A stretch of DNA of 64,000 nt, from the NCBI RefSeq assembly GCF_030052815.1, contig NC_079498.1, forward strand, positions 74,448,992 to 74,512,991. Reading direction: 5' to 3'. This DNA is from Hevea brasiliensis (Eukaryota > Streptophyta > Magnoliopsida > Malpighiales > Euphorbiaceae). The notes below the pieces were generated by a model, which was not told the origin of the DNA, did no database searches, and saw nothing but the letters and a program-made list of their open reading frames with translations. Below, piece after piece: positions 37,701 through 49,613 of this stretch; position 1 is the stretch's first letter; every line of letters starts with the position of its first letter. Both the position numbers and the translations under genes were made by a program.

Positions 37701-38245
37701 TTAAATTTTTATTCATTATCAATTGTTAAGAATAATTTATATTAAGTTTTAAATTATTAGTTTGTGCAGCACTGAGTTCACCACTCAGCGATAGCTTTGT
37801 ATGCTGTCGCAGGTGAAAGAAAATATAGAGCAGCTAAGCGAGGTTACTGAAAGACACGGTGAGATTATCCTCGGGTATATCATAAGTATACCCTTGTACA
37901 TTAGCTTTTGATGTAATTCTGTAATTATATGTATGAAATTTCCTTTGAGCAGTTGTACCAACTCTTTTGTAATATATATATTTCGATTGTAATCAAATAC
38001 AAATTATTGTAATATTATCTTGAGATTTTATATACTTATAAAGTTTTGCACTATTAAATTTTAATACTTCCATTGTAACACCTCTATTTGTATAGCCTGG
38101 TATATTTCACTGTTCCGATGACCGGAGTCGGTCCGGACAATTAAGGGGATTAGAACCACACTTAAGACGACTAGATAAGCCATAAACACAAATAATTAGT
38201 AATTGTCAATTAGTTAAGTATAAATAAGAAAAACAGAACATCAAA

Positions 38246-38303
38246 AGTTAAACGAGCCAAGAGTCACAATGATGGGTGACCTTATCGGGAAGGACTGTGA
38301 AGT
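38246..38303 (+). promoter_or_regulatory. 5S-rRNA-like motif set in B3
   Basis: AGTTAA (38246), AGAGT, GATGGGTGACC (38271-38281), GGGAAGGACT. Confidence 0.5.
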
Positions 38304-41300
38304 CGATTTAAACTCAAATTTCAAACTGTAAAATGTGACGCCGCTGTCCTTATGACTATTATGAACACAGTGGAAAAGAGAAAATCATGAAAAAGAATTG
38401 TTAAGTCAGTCAAATAATTAGGTTAGAGAGCCGAAAGAAATATTGAATTATTTGCAAATCGGGTCGAACCGGCGAGGGGCAATTTGGTCAATTGACCCCG
38501 AGAGCTGACTCCTGACCTAACTGTCCAATAAAATTGGAGAAAAGAAAATTTTGGGATCAATAATTAAATTAAAGAACTAAAGAAAAATAAATGAAAAAGA
38601 AAAAAGAAGAAAAAGAAAAAGTTGAAAAAGGTTAATTACATCATGCATGACATCATGTAGGATGCAACAAACCTAACAATTAAAAAAAATGAAAATTTAG
38701 GATAATGATTTAAAATACATAAAAGAAAAGAAAAGAAAAGAAAATTCCTATTTTTCCTTCTCCTTTGCCGTCTCTTCTTTTCTCTCTCATCTGTCTCATC
38801 TTTTTCTTGTTTCCTCCATTGAAGCTTAATTTAAAGCTTCACAAACCCTAAAATTCTCCATTAAATCCCCTACTTTCCTTAAAGAAAACAAGTAATTGAG
38901 CCTTGAAAAGAAGATTGAAGAAAGAAAAATTTTAGAAGAAGGTGGAAAAATTGAAAAGGGAGAAGCTACATAAAGAGGTTAGTTCAAATCATCTAATCTT
39001 TCCTTATATTCATGCATATATACTTGGATTAACTTAGGAAATTGAGAAAAATGAAATAAAATCAAGCATGTTAGAACCCTAATGAAATTCAGCTGCCATG
39101 GTGGTAGTGTGAATTGATGTGTTTTGGTTTGATAAAATATGTATACAAGTTCAATTAAGTGTGTAGAGAATGTTTAGATACCTTAATTGCATGAATTGAG
39201 CTAAGCATGAAAATTAGGGTTTGGCACCTAGGGTTTAGAAGAAAAAAATGTGAGAATGTATTAAATGGTGTGTAGGACTTGGTTTGAGATGAAAAATGGT
39301 CATTTGTGGCCAAATGAAGTGTGTTGGAATTGTTGGAATTGAGATTAAATTCGGATTGAATGTGGTCATGTTGCAGGCAGTAGGACCAAGGTCCCTTTGA
39401 GGGACCAAAATTGAAAATTTACAAGTCCAATTGGTATGAGACCAATTGGGAATGAAAATAGACACAAAATGACACAATTTTCATTTAGGAATCATGCCCA
39501 AAAAGTGACCAAAACCTAGTGAACAAATTGACCAAATTTGGAAATTCTTAGTCTGCCCTGTACAAACTGATCAAATGAACAGTATTTGTTCATTTGGCCA
39601 TAACTTGAGCTAGGTAGATCTAAATGACCTGAAATTTTACCAGTAGATAGTTGAGATATAGACCTAAAACTTTCATGAAGAACACAAACTCAAATTATAC
39701 CATTAACCTAGTCATTTGGCCACCCAAATTTGGTGACCTAAAACTGCCAGAATCAAAATTTGCCCAGAAATCTGAGTTAAGTCCAATCCGGCAGCTAGGG
39801 TTCAAATGGCTACAACTTGAGCTAAAAAACTCCAATTTGAGTGATTCAAAAAGAATAATAAACTTAAGACAATAGGGAACATTTTCTATGAAGAAAGTTT
39901 TTCCAAGTTCTAATAGAAAAGTGACCAATGGAACAGTGCAACTTAAGACACCAAAACTGAAAATTTGCAAATTTGCCTAAAAGACTTAGAATTTGAGTAA
40001 ACAACCAAAACCAACAAATTTAGTGACCAAAATGTGGTATGTGGGTGAAGTTGGAATTTCCATACCTATTAAGCCTTAGAAAGTCAACAAATTGACTTGA
40101 ATAGTATAGTGAATAGTAATCCCGAAGCACAAATTTAAAGAACGTCAAGTTTAGTACATTAGAGCTAGGTAAAAGTGAATTTAAATTTATTTTTGGATTT
40201 ATTCTAAGTTATGATACTGAAACACTGTGAAACTGTGTGTTTCAGTGGAAAAGAACACTGGGAAAGAACCCGAGAAATCGAGTCAAGGCTAAGAGGCGAC
40301 TCGCTTAAGGTTTGTGCACAACGTATAATTTTTGTAAATTATCTTCTGCATATTGTTTTGAATAATTTGAAATATTGAATTATGACATTACTATGATGAA
40401 GTATTTATGATGTTTTTGATTTAAATTGTTAAAAGTTATTTGTGTATATTTGAAATGACAGTGTTTAGTAAATTGTTAAGATAAGTTTTGAAACCACAGT
40501 GTCATGACTATATATTTGAACACCTCACTAGCATGACTAGTAGGGGTAATCAGTTTCAAATTTTGATTCTTTCTCTGGCTGAAGTGTTGAGGTGTGTGCC
40601 AGTAGAAGAAGAAATTGAATGGATATCCATATATTTGAGCTAGCTAGCCTTGTGATGTGACTTCTCCTTAGCCTCTGGCTATTGAGATTATATTTGTTTC
40701 GAATGGCATGATATAACTATGGGTTTTATGAAATATGTTTTGACACTTCGAAATGAACTTATTTGGATTAAAATCTCATAATTCATATTTTGTATTTAAT
40801 TCTTATGTTCAGTCAAAGTTTTGAATAAATGTGATTTAAATTCTGCATAAAGATTATTTTAGTATGTTGTGCACCACTGAGTCCTAGTTCTCAGCGATAG
40901 CTGTTATTGCTGTTGCAGATTTAGAGACTAGAGGAGTAGCAGAGTGAGCTGCTGAGGATTGTGGAGCGACTTACCCTGAAGTTATATTGGGTATAATTTA
41001 TACCCCGACTGTAAATATTTATTTTGATGTATGTGATGCACGTAATTATATGGACATGTAAAATTGGTCTTGAGCAGCTTGTAAAAAGTTTGTAATAAAT
41101 TTTAGTTTGGATTTTCCTTATGTAAATTTTTAGTATGATGTATATATAAATTGTTTATCTTTAATAAAATATGAATGAATGAAATTGATTGACAGTATCT
41201 TGATGATTACTGAATTTTTGAAAATTGAGAAATGAGGATTGTTGAATTTTGAAACTTGAGAAATTGGTTGGAATTAATTGTCAATTTGAAGAAGTTGTTG

Positions 41301-41514
41301 AGAAAAAATATAGGAAGTGCTTTTTTTTTAGGTGTTTGAAGAACTGTTTTCTCAAAATACAGACAGCACTCTGCCGAAATTTTTATAAAATTTATGGAAA
41401 AACAAAATGGGCCAAAAAAAATTTAACTAGTTTTCAATTTTAATTAAATATTTTAATGTCTATTTAGAAATGCTCACCACTTATGAAAGTAAGAAAATTG
41501 TTTTAAAATCCCTT

Positions 41515-41572
41515 GTAGGGTACTTAATAAATTATCGGTAGGTGAAGTTCGGTAGTTTATTAGGTATTCTAC
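41515..41572 (+). other. U5 terminal hairpin, B3
   Basis: GTAGGGTAC (41515-41523) pairs with GTATTCTAC (41564-41572); TAATAAATTA (41525-41534) pairs with TAGTTTATTA (41553-41562); TCG pairs with CGG next to the loop GTAGGTGAAGTT. Confidence 0.8.
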
Positions 41573-42194
41573 CGGATCATGCTATGCCTTACAGAGGGGT
41601 AAGGTGTGACACCCATGAATGTGAAAATTAATTTGTTTACCTCAATGAGATGTTTTAATATTTGATTTAATTTACACTATGTATTGAGTGGTTTATGCGG
41701 ATTTGTGAAATGAGATTGAATAATGGAGTTGGGATTGAGAAATATATTGGGAGTGTCTTTATTTTCAGATTTTGAAGAACTGTTTTCTCAAAATATAAAC
41801 GGCACTCTGCAGAAATTTTTGTAAAAATTGCGGAGATTTTAAATATCTAAGAATTTAATTTATGTTTGGACTTTAAATAAAGGTTTTTAAAATTTGAAAA
41901 AATTTTACCCACCAATTAACGAAAATTGTTTCAAAATCCCTTGTAGTATATTTAGTGGGTTACCGGTAGGCGAAGTACGGTAATTCATTAGGTGTACTAC
42001 GGGAGCATGTTACATCTTACAAGGAGTAGGGTGTGACATAAATTATTTGATCAAATTTGTGTTATATTAAGCTTTGAAAATTATGATTTGCTATAAATGT
42101 GATTTGAAAAATTGTGAAATGTGATTGTGACATTTTTGAATTATGAATTGTTCATAAATGTTTTATATTATGTATTTTGTATTTTATTATGCAC

Positions 42195-42236
42195 CACTGA
42201 GTATTTTTATACTCAGTGATAGCTTTCTTTGCTATC
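42195..42236 (+). other. Twin stem-loops in B1 LTR
   Basis: CACTGAGTAT (42195-42204) and ATACTCAGTG (42209-42218) form a perfect 10-bp stem with a TTTT loop. GATAGC (42218-42223) and GCTATC (42231-42236) form a second stem directly after it. Confidence 0.75.
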
Positions 42237-42797
42237 GTAGATAGAGACAAGGAAAAAGCAGTAGAGTGAGCTACTGATTTTTGGGACTACACGGAGGCTT
42301 TTGTACGGGTATTTAGTTATACCCTTGTAGTTTATTTTGATGTAAGTAGTTTAATGTCATATGTATTAATGTAAAGTTGAGCAGTTGTATAGTAATTTAT
42401 AATAATGTTATTTTGGATTTTCTTTTTGTAAATTAATATCTGTATTTATAAATTAAGTACTATAGGTAATGTGAATGACTTTGTGAAGTATTTTGAGATG
42501 ATAAATTTTTGGCTGAGTTGTGGAATTAAATTAAATTGTGTTGACTTGAGTTGATTTGGGTTGGGAGTTGTGAAAATAATTATTGGAAGTGTTTTTTTTT
42601 TCCAGGTATTTGAAGAACTGTTTTCTCAAAATACAAACGGGACTCTGCTGAAATTTTTATAAATTTTGCGAAAAAATAAAATGGGACCAAAATCTTAACT
42701 AGTTTTCAAACTTCAATTAAATATTTTTAATTCCTACTAAAATGCTCACCACTTCCAAAAAGTAAGAAAATGGTTTTAAAATCTCTTATAGGGTACT

Positions 42798-42835
42798 TAA
42801 TGAATTATCGGTAGGTGAAGTTCGGTAGTTCATTA
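42798..42835 (+). other. U5 terminal hairpin, B1
   Basis: TAATGAATTA (42798-42807) pairs with TAGTTCATTA (42826-42835): the B3 A-T pair is G-C here. The loop is GTAGGTGAAGTT. The outer stem is weak in this copy. Confidence 0.75.
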
Positions 42836-42889
42836 GGTGTTCGAAAGGATCATGTTATGCCTTACAGAGGAGTAAGGTGTGACATCAAT

Positions 42890-44266
42890 TGTGCAATTGT
42901 TGTATGCTTTGATGTCCATAATTATGCCTATGACTAATTAAATTATTTAATTAGGAATTATAATCACACAATTAAATTTGTTTGAATGTGATTCAAATCT
43001 AAATTTTTAAATTTGTTTGAATGTGATTCAAATATGAATTTTTAAATTCATTTGAATGATATTCAAATCTAGATTTTTTAATTGAATATGAGATATTCAA
43101 TTTAATCTTAGTATGTATGTTTTATTTAATTGTTAAATGGTGATATGCATGATGGATGATCATGGACAATAAAAGACCAATGTGATTGGATTTATTTCTT
43201 TTATTTTTCGTTGGGTTGTAAATTAATTAATTTAATTTTAGTGGAATGTATTATAAAGGTTGTAATATTTTTGGGTTGTAATTTCATTTATTTGAGGACT
43301 TTAAAGTCTATGTTCTTGTAAATTCGCCTTGGTATGCCAAGGATTACAATGTAATGGATTGCAAGAAGATCAAGGAGGTCAAGAGCATTGGTGGGACCAA
43401 TGGAAGGAATTAAAGATTAAGTATTGATTATGTTCTCCTTCAGCAACTCTTGTAATATGAATGAATGAAATGCACTTAGGAATGCCCTGATTCAATTCTT
43501 GGTGGCTCATAATTGAATCTCTTAGAAAGTCCATGATCATACCATATTTATATGTTTATCTATGAATGCATGAGATGCATGGGAATGTATGCAAGTATAT
43601 GATATATGCATGCTAATTGGATAATGTGCAAAGTGAGACAATAATAGTAATTAAGCTGACCACAAAATCTTCCAAACAAATGATTAAGTTAGAAATGGTA
43701 TAATTAAAGGTAATTATATCATGAGCCCTCCATTGAGGTAATTATTTTAAGAAATTTTAAATACTTGCATATGATGCAATTAATTTAAGAGATTTTCTTA
43801 CAAATAATTGTTAAGCATGAGATGTTGTAAATATGTAAATGGTTTGGTGGCCAATAATGGATGTGCCTGAGGACATTAAAATTATTTGCATGTTTACTGG
43901 CTCAATGGAATCGACTTAACTAATGCAAGATAAGTCAATGATGGATGTGCCTGAGATTTTGAGCATTAGGGGCTAAATAAAGGATTGAACCTTACATGAG
44001 ATGTGATGGGCAAGAAGTTGCTCATTTATAGTTTATTATAATTCCAATAATGGATGTGCCTGAAGATGATCAATAAGACTATAAGAATTCAATCACCCAC
44101 TAGAAATCCATCCAACTAGGATTTCCGTTTCCTACTTTGGAAGTGTAAAATTTGCTAAGTTAGTGGGAGGACCAATTTGATTAAAAGACCATAATCATTT
44201 TGGTTAAATACATAATACATTTACTAATTAATCTGGTTATTTTCTGCAATTAATTTTCTGATAATA
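42890..44266 (+). other. Copia D untranslated leader (second part)
   Basis: It is AT-rich and matches the Copia C leader (51900-53469). It contains three 35-bp hairpin repeats (about 42972-43087) and three copies of TGGATGTGCCTGA (43858, 43942, 44051). No open frame is conserved between the two leaders. Leaders of this kind hold dimerisation and packaging signals; that role here is inferred. Confidence 0.8.
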
Positions 44267-44827
44267 ATGAGCACACAACAACCACCACCATCCAATATTC
44301 GTGCGAGCATGCTTGATCACTATAGGTTGACAGGACCTAATCTTTCTGATTGGCTTAGAAATTTGAAACTTTTCCTGAACCTTGAACATATAAGATATGT
44401 TCTAGACTCAAATGTTCCTGGTCCTTTACCTCCAGAGGCCACTCAAGAGGAACATGATACTTTAGACAAGTGGAAGGAGCATGATATGAGATCCAAGTGT
44501 TATATACTTGCTTCTATGAGTAATGAGTTACAGAAGCAACATGAGAACATGCAGAGTGCAAGTGAGATCCTCCTTCACCTACAAGAGTTGTATGGTGAAC
44601 ATAGCAGGAATGCCAGGTATGAGATATCTAGGCAGCTATTTTGAATGAGGATGTCTGAGGGACAAAATGTTGGGGATCATGTCCACAAGATGATTCGGCT
44701 TATTGAGCAGCTAGAACATCTTGACTTTAACATGGATTTCCAATTGCAGACGGATTTGATCCTTCAGTCCCTACCTAAGTTATTTGGGAATTTTGTGACA
44801 AATTTCCATATGACTAAGCAGGAATAC
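44267..44827 (+). pseudogene. Copia D gag (UBN2-type), truncated by G3
   Basis: It starts at ATG 44267 (MSTQQPPPSNIRASMLDHYR). The Gag pattern is clear: LTGPNLSDWLRNLKLFLNLE, ASMSNELQKQHENM, ILLHLQELYGE, RMSEGQNVGDHV, LPKLFGNFVTNFHMTKQE. TGA at 44642 replaces an Arg codon (CGC in Copia C) and the frame then goes on to 44827, where the G3 LTR starts. The initial ATG is the same as in Copia C. Not functional. Confidence 0.9.
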
Positions 44828-47800
44828 TATCACACCCTCCCCCTCCATAAGGCATAACATGATCCCGTAGTATACCTAATGAATTACCAACTTTGTCTAC
44901 TGATAAGCCATTAAATACACTACAAAGGATTTTAAAACTTTTCTTACTTCTTTTTATAGTGGTGAGCACTATTGACAAGTGTTAAATTTTTTTTTTTAAC
45001 TGAAGTGAAACCAAATAATACATTTGAAGTATTAACAATTTTTGTAAAAATTTTAGCAGAGTGCCATCTGTATTTTGAATAAAACAGTTCTTCAAAAACC
45101 TGTAAAAAGCACTTCAAATATATAATTCCTCAATCCCAAACTCCAATAATTTGTTCAACACAATAAATTTCTCAACATTATCAACTCAGTTCAACAATCA
45201 ATTTCCAGTGTTTCCAAAAAACTGAGATAAGATAAATTTATCACAATACTTTTACAGGCCAAATAGTTTACAATTTTAGTTTACAACTGCTCAAGACTAA
45301 GTACAATATATACATACAGTGCACATACATTACAACAAAAAACTACACAATATGGTATACTCGATATACCCGGCGAAATCTCAAAATGTGGTACAAGCAG
45401 CCTACTCTGCTGCTCTGTCAGTCTGTCTACCTACGACAGCAATGAAAAAGCTATCGCTGAGTAAAATTTACTCAATGGTGCACAATAACAATTTAAAATA
45501 CGGTATGTAAAACTTTTGTTGACAATTTATAATCCAAACAATTCACAAATTTTCAAAACTCATATAACACAAATTTGGTCAAATAATTGAATAACGCAGT
45601 GTTGCCAATCGATAACACAATTTAGGTCATGACACTACTTTTTCGAACATGCTGTGTTCTACACCACGACAAGGCACACTCACCTCACTAATCGAAATCA
45701 ATGAGGGAGGAAGCTAGCTAGATAATGAGTACTCATCCACACTCACCTCAGACTGGCAAGTCAAAGAGGGAGGAATATAATCACACTCACCTCATAAATG
45801 GAGGAGGAACATAGTAACATTGTCATGCCAAGTGTGAATGAAAACAATTCCAAATCACAATATTTCATACAAACCACAAATCACATTTTATCTCAAAATT
45901 TCCATTTGCAAAGTAGGCAACACAATAATTTCCAAATAATATTCCCAAAGCCAAAACAATAAAAAACAATTCATAACTTATTTCTCCAAATAAATTTTCT
46001 AGTAAAAGCAGTGAATATAAAAAGTATTGTGCATAGACCTCTGATATATGCCTCTTGGCCCTGACTCAGTGTTCCTTATGCTTCTCAATATCCTTTTCAA
46101 TTGAAATACACAATTTAAGTGTTTCAGTACTCAATGAATTTGTTTCTAACAATAAAATCCAATATTTAAATTTTCTTAGTACTATTCCCTTCAATTCATT
46201 TCATTAGTCAACCTATAATGTTGACCCTTAATGCACTCTAAGTGAGTCAATTCTAATGTTACCAATATGTCACATTTTATAGCCCTCTGGTGTTGGTATA
46301 TTTTACCAATTTCATTTCCAAGTGTATTGCATTTATTGCAATTTACCGGATTTCGGTGTACTATTTTGATCTAGCTGGACGACCTAGTTCGCTCGGTTTT
46401 CGGGTTTCGATCCAAACTACAAACTTGTAGGTCTATGTCTTATTGCACGCGGGGCAAAATTTCAGGTCATTCTGAGTGGTGTAGGCCAAGATATAGTCAA
46501 TTTACCAATGCTGGATAGAATGCACTAAAATGGTAGGCTTAGGTCATTTTTAGGTCACTTTTGGTTCGGCCAATTTTGGTACTTGAACTTTTGCAAGCTA
46601 TTTGTCTTGGTTCTGGCCATTTCTAGGCTTTGGTGTCTTCATAAGAATTGTAGATCTATGTCTAAAATATTCATGATAAAAATTTCAAGTCATTTGGACT
46701 TGTTTTGAGTAAGTTATAGTCAAAACACTAACTGCTGCTCAAATGGTCAATTTTCAAGCTTTCAAGTCACTAATCCGGATTTGGTCATTTTTCAAGTCAC
46801 CTTCTAGGCATAATTTAGATAACCTTTCTACATGAAAGTTGGCCTATTTGGTGTCTAGTTTCAACCTCCATTGGCCCCATACCAATTGGGTTCACAGTTT
46901 GGCACTTATGACCTAATTTAGGTACTGCCATCAATATATAACCTGCACAAAACACTTACACTTCCAATTTGATATTCCTTCTCCTCCTCATTACTTCAAT
47001 ATTCAATCAATGACACTTCCATATATATTGTACACAATTCCAGCAAGCATATTAGGCAGAAAACTCAAGTGCTCAATGTACACAATTCACCATTCAAGCT
47101 CAATATTCACTTCCACCAAAATTCAACATATCTCAATATCAATATTACACATACACTTCAATATACTCATACTTTAATATCACTTACACATGCTACCCAC
47201 AATTTAACACTATCATATTTTATTAATAAACTTCATATTCACACACAAATTCATGATATTATAGGCTGCCAAACATGGCAGTTTGTCAAAGCATTAAGGT
47301 CCCATTTCAAACCCTTAATTCAAGCACTAACATATACATACTTGGACATTAACCTACTACAACTTTTATTTGAGTTAATTAACCTTAATTCCCATACAAT
47401 ACATATAAGAATAAGTCACTAATCCTGTATTTCCATGGCTGCCAAAATTAAGGTTCACCAATACTCATCATTTCCTCAAATTTTCTTAGCAATTCAACTT
47501 ACCAAAAGCTCAACACAAGGGTTATTGAAGGAAAATGGAAAGATTAAGCACTAACCTCAACTTGAGCTTGACAAATCCTTGAAATTTTCTCTCCTTTTTC
47601 CTGCTTATAGGTTGCCCATGGTGTAAGGATCATTTTTCATGAAGGAAGCTTTAAGAAATGATGGCTTGATCATGGAGAACTTAAGCTCATGCATGAAACG
47701 GCCATGGTGAATTTGGGAGGATTTCATTTCGGCCATGGATGAAAGCTTGAAGAAAATAAGATGGTTTAATGGAACAATTTGTCCCAATTACTTATGTAGG

Positions 47801-48440
47801 TGGCTCAAGATGAGAGTTAGTGGAGCACTTAGGAATAATTTAATGGTTATTTATTTAAAGTTTCCAATTTTTGTAATTTGGCCACCACACTTTCACTATT
47901 TACATAATGTATCTCTTTTTAATTTTTCATGACATTTTCAAAGTGTAATATCATTTATTTTTAATGGACATCTAGGTCAAAAGGCAACTTGGGATGTCAA
48001 ATGACCACAATGCCCCTATTCGGGTTGCATTCTCGATTTTTCGGTAATACCGAGTTTTGTCGTTTTCTCGATTTCTCGTTTTTCTTTGTACTAATTAATT
48101 AATTTTTCTTTGATATTTCTAATGAAATTTATACTTCAATAGATGTTTATTTAAGTCTTAAAAATATTTTTCAGGGTTCCCCGTGGTCCAGGGCTAGTCA
48201 ATAGTCCATGCCGCAACTTCCCGGTGCGGTCACCCATTGCTATGGTTTTCGGCTCGTTTAACTTGGTTTCATTTCATTGCTATTATTTTTCCTTTGTTTT
48301 TCTTCTATTTTCCTTTCTTTTATTTCATTATTTTATGTCTCCTCACTAACATTTAAATGTAGTTCTAGGCATCTTAGCTATCCAGACTGACACTGGTAAT
48401 CGAAATAGTAGAACGCACTACCGAACATAGGGGTGTTACA
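44828..48440 (-). repeat. G3 3' LTR (3613 bp)
   Basis: In plus orientation it reads TATCACACC (TGTCACACC mutated) to GGGGTGTTACA. It is closest to the G1 LTR type. It contains the 5S-like set (48211-48265, reverse), the palindrome (45725-45736), a CACTGAG-type hairpin (45455-45477) and the U5 hairpin (44867-44933). ORFs such as 45319-45510 are antisense and of no known family. Confidence 0.92.
48211..48265 (-). promoter_or_regulatory. 5S-rRNA-like motif set in G3 3' LTR
   Basis: On the reverse strand: AGTTAAACGAGCCGA, CAATGGGTGACC, GCACCGGGAAGTTGCGG. Confidence 0.45.
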
Positions 48441-48460
48441 ATTCTCCCCCTCCCCCCTCT
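48441..48460 (-). other. G3 polypurine tract
   Basis: In plus orientation it is ATTCTCCCCCTCCCCCC, i.e. a purine run just before the 3' LTR on the element's own strand. Confidence 0.85.
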
Positions 48461-49270
48461 AAAATAAATTTCGTCCGCAAAATTTTACCCAATAGCCATC
48501 TTACAATATTCACACACTTATTTTCTCCTTTCTATACGATCGTATAATCTTCTTTTCTTCGAATTTGTATAAGACTTTTAATAGTCTAATAAACATTTAC
48601 TTTGTTTATATAGCACTAATCTTCTCTTACTATTGTTCTTTCTAATATTTTGGTTCATGTTTCCTTATTGAACGACCATTGAGGTCATGTTAAAATTATT
48701 TATCTAATCATGGGTCCTTTGACCATTCTAGTCAACAATCTTACTCACATTCGTAACATTTTTTTGTTATATCTAAACCACTGTTCAAATTTTTACTTCC
48801 ACAACTCTTCTTATCTATTAATTTTTTATAACTTACTTCCTTTTGTACTAAACTATAACCTTTCGATATTCTAACTTTTGAGTTTTAAATTCCTAAATAG
48901 GATTTCCAAACTCATTTCTAACAATAAAATTTTGTCCTGACATAACTATACCAATACAAATGCCGTTGGCAACTATTCTCATCTTGGTGCACTATCAGTA
49001 GTACGTAGCTCTACACAATAATCTCAAGTCAGTACTGTAATCTGCAGCTTACAGTACAAACATCAAGAACATTGCATAGTTACTACGATACACTCCCATA
49101 GATCAAACTTTCCTATATTTTATCCTTTTCGAATTCACTAATATTCGAAACTTATTCTGATTACAATATCCATTGACAATTACAAACTGTAACATCTTTA
49201 CCCTCATCTAGAGCAGTTCCATTACTATAACTTACTTTTAGGTAACTAACAAATTTTTTTATATGAGGGA
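48461..49270 (-). other. G3 non-coding interior shared with B2
   Basis: No protein domain is seen. On the reverse strand it parallels B2 at 32880-33950, for example around GTAAGCTGCAGATTACAGTA and TAGAATGGTCAAAGGACC. That two separate insertions share non-coding sequence here points to one non-autonomous subfamily. Confidence 0.75.
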
Positions 49271-49613
49271 CAGTAGGAAGGCAAACAATACTAGCACTAA
49301 CATAAAAGTATGCAGACCCCAGGTCAAACAATACATATATATATTGGTTACTAATTTAGAGAGTACCAGCAACAATGTCAAAAGTCTCAGCCTCTTCCCT
49401 CTGTTGTATAGTGTATACTCTAGCTAAAGCATCACCCTGTTCTAGCTGATTCACAGTACTCTGACTTCTAGGTGTACTACCCCTACCTCTACCTCTGCCT
49501 CTACTAACTGATGGTGAACTCTTTGGGATAAAAACTTGGGTTGATCCCTCTGGTGTAGTAAATGATCCAGAATGGCGTGGATTTATACAATCCCTAGCAA
49601 AATGACTAGTCTC
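49271..49613 (-). pseudogene. G3 gag C-terminus and protease start
   Basis: On the reverse strand it reads SHFARDC (second half of a zinc knuckle), then SRGRGRGRGSTPRSQ, then ARVYTIQQREEAETFDIVAGTL, a stop, and VLFDLGSAYFYVSASIV. The last part matches the protease of G1 (VLFDPGSTHSYVSASI) but the active-site motif is altered to D-L-G. The coding relic stops there. Copia C sits inside the zinc knuckle between NCGE(T) and SHFARDC. Confidence 0.8.

Larger units (their letters stand above)
38074..41611 (+). mobile_element. B3: solo Gypsy LTR inside B2 3' LTR (3538 bp)
   Basis: It runs from TGTAACACCTC to GGTGTGACA. Flanks are TCCAT (38069-38073) and CCCAT (41612-41616); the intact B2 5' LTR reads CCCAT there, so the left copy has one mutation. 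It has no internal region. It contains the 5S-like set (38246-38303), the variant palindrome ATGGATATCCAT (40619-40630), CACTGAG/CTCAGCG (40875-40896) and a fully paired U5 hairpin (41515-41572). Confidence 0.93.
27951..42038 (+). mobile_element. B2: non-autonomous Ty3/Gypsy element with both LTRs
   Basis: A 14,088-bp element flanked by TAAAT (27946-27950 and 42039-42043), inserted in B1. It has a 5' LTR, PBS, a shortened gag, about 1.7 kb of non-coding sequence, a short pol 3' remnant, a PPT and a 3' LTR that is split by solo LTR B3. It lacks RT, RNase H and integrase, so it would depend on proteins of relatives. Its interior is shared with G3. Confidence 0.93.
34742..42038 (+). repeat. B2 3' LTR, split by B3
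   Basis: Segments 34742-38073 and 41617-42038 together make about 3.75 kb and match the 5' LTR closely. The 5S-like motif set (34914-34971) is slightly decayed (GATGGGTGATC). CACTGAG/CTCAGCG lies at 37770-37790 and the U5 hairpin at 41941-42002. Confidence 0.93.
20118..42884 (+). mobile_element. B1: solo Gypsy LTR, heavily interrupted (own parts 20118-20378, 22490-27945, 42044-42884)
   Basis: It runs from TGTAACACTCC to GGTGTGACA and is flanked by TCAAT on both sides (20113-20117 and 42885-42889). It has no PBS, coding region or second LTR of its own. After subtracting the Copia solo LTR, two extra copies of the tandem unit and B2, about 3.6 kb remains, the size of the other Gypsy LTRs. A solo LTR arises by recombination between the two LTRs of a full element. 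Confidence 0.93.
17832..44827 (+). mobile_element. Copia D: 5' LTR, leader and partial gag, split by B1; 3' part not in window
   Basis: Segments 17832-20117 and 42885-44827 belong together: B1 is flanked by TCAAT (20113-20117 and 42885-42889), and removing it joins the leader in the same order as Copia C. Gag is cut at 44827 by G3. It is the same family as Copia C but more diverged, and its first dinucleotide is TA instead of TG. The rest of pol and the 3' LTR are not found. Confidence 0.9.

Noticed and set aside
45319..45510. 63-codon ORF present in both G3 LTRs (also 60305-60496)
   Set aside because: It lies antisense in an LTR, overlaps the hairpin region, and is preserved only because the LTRs are similar.
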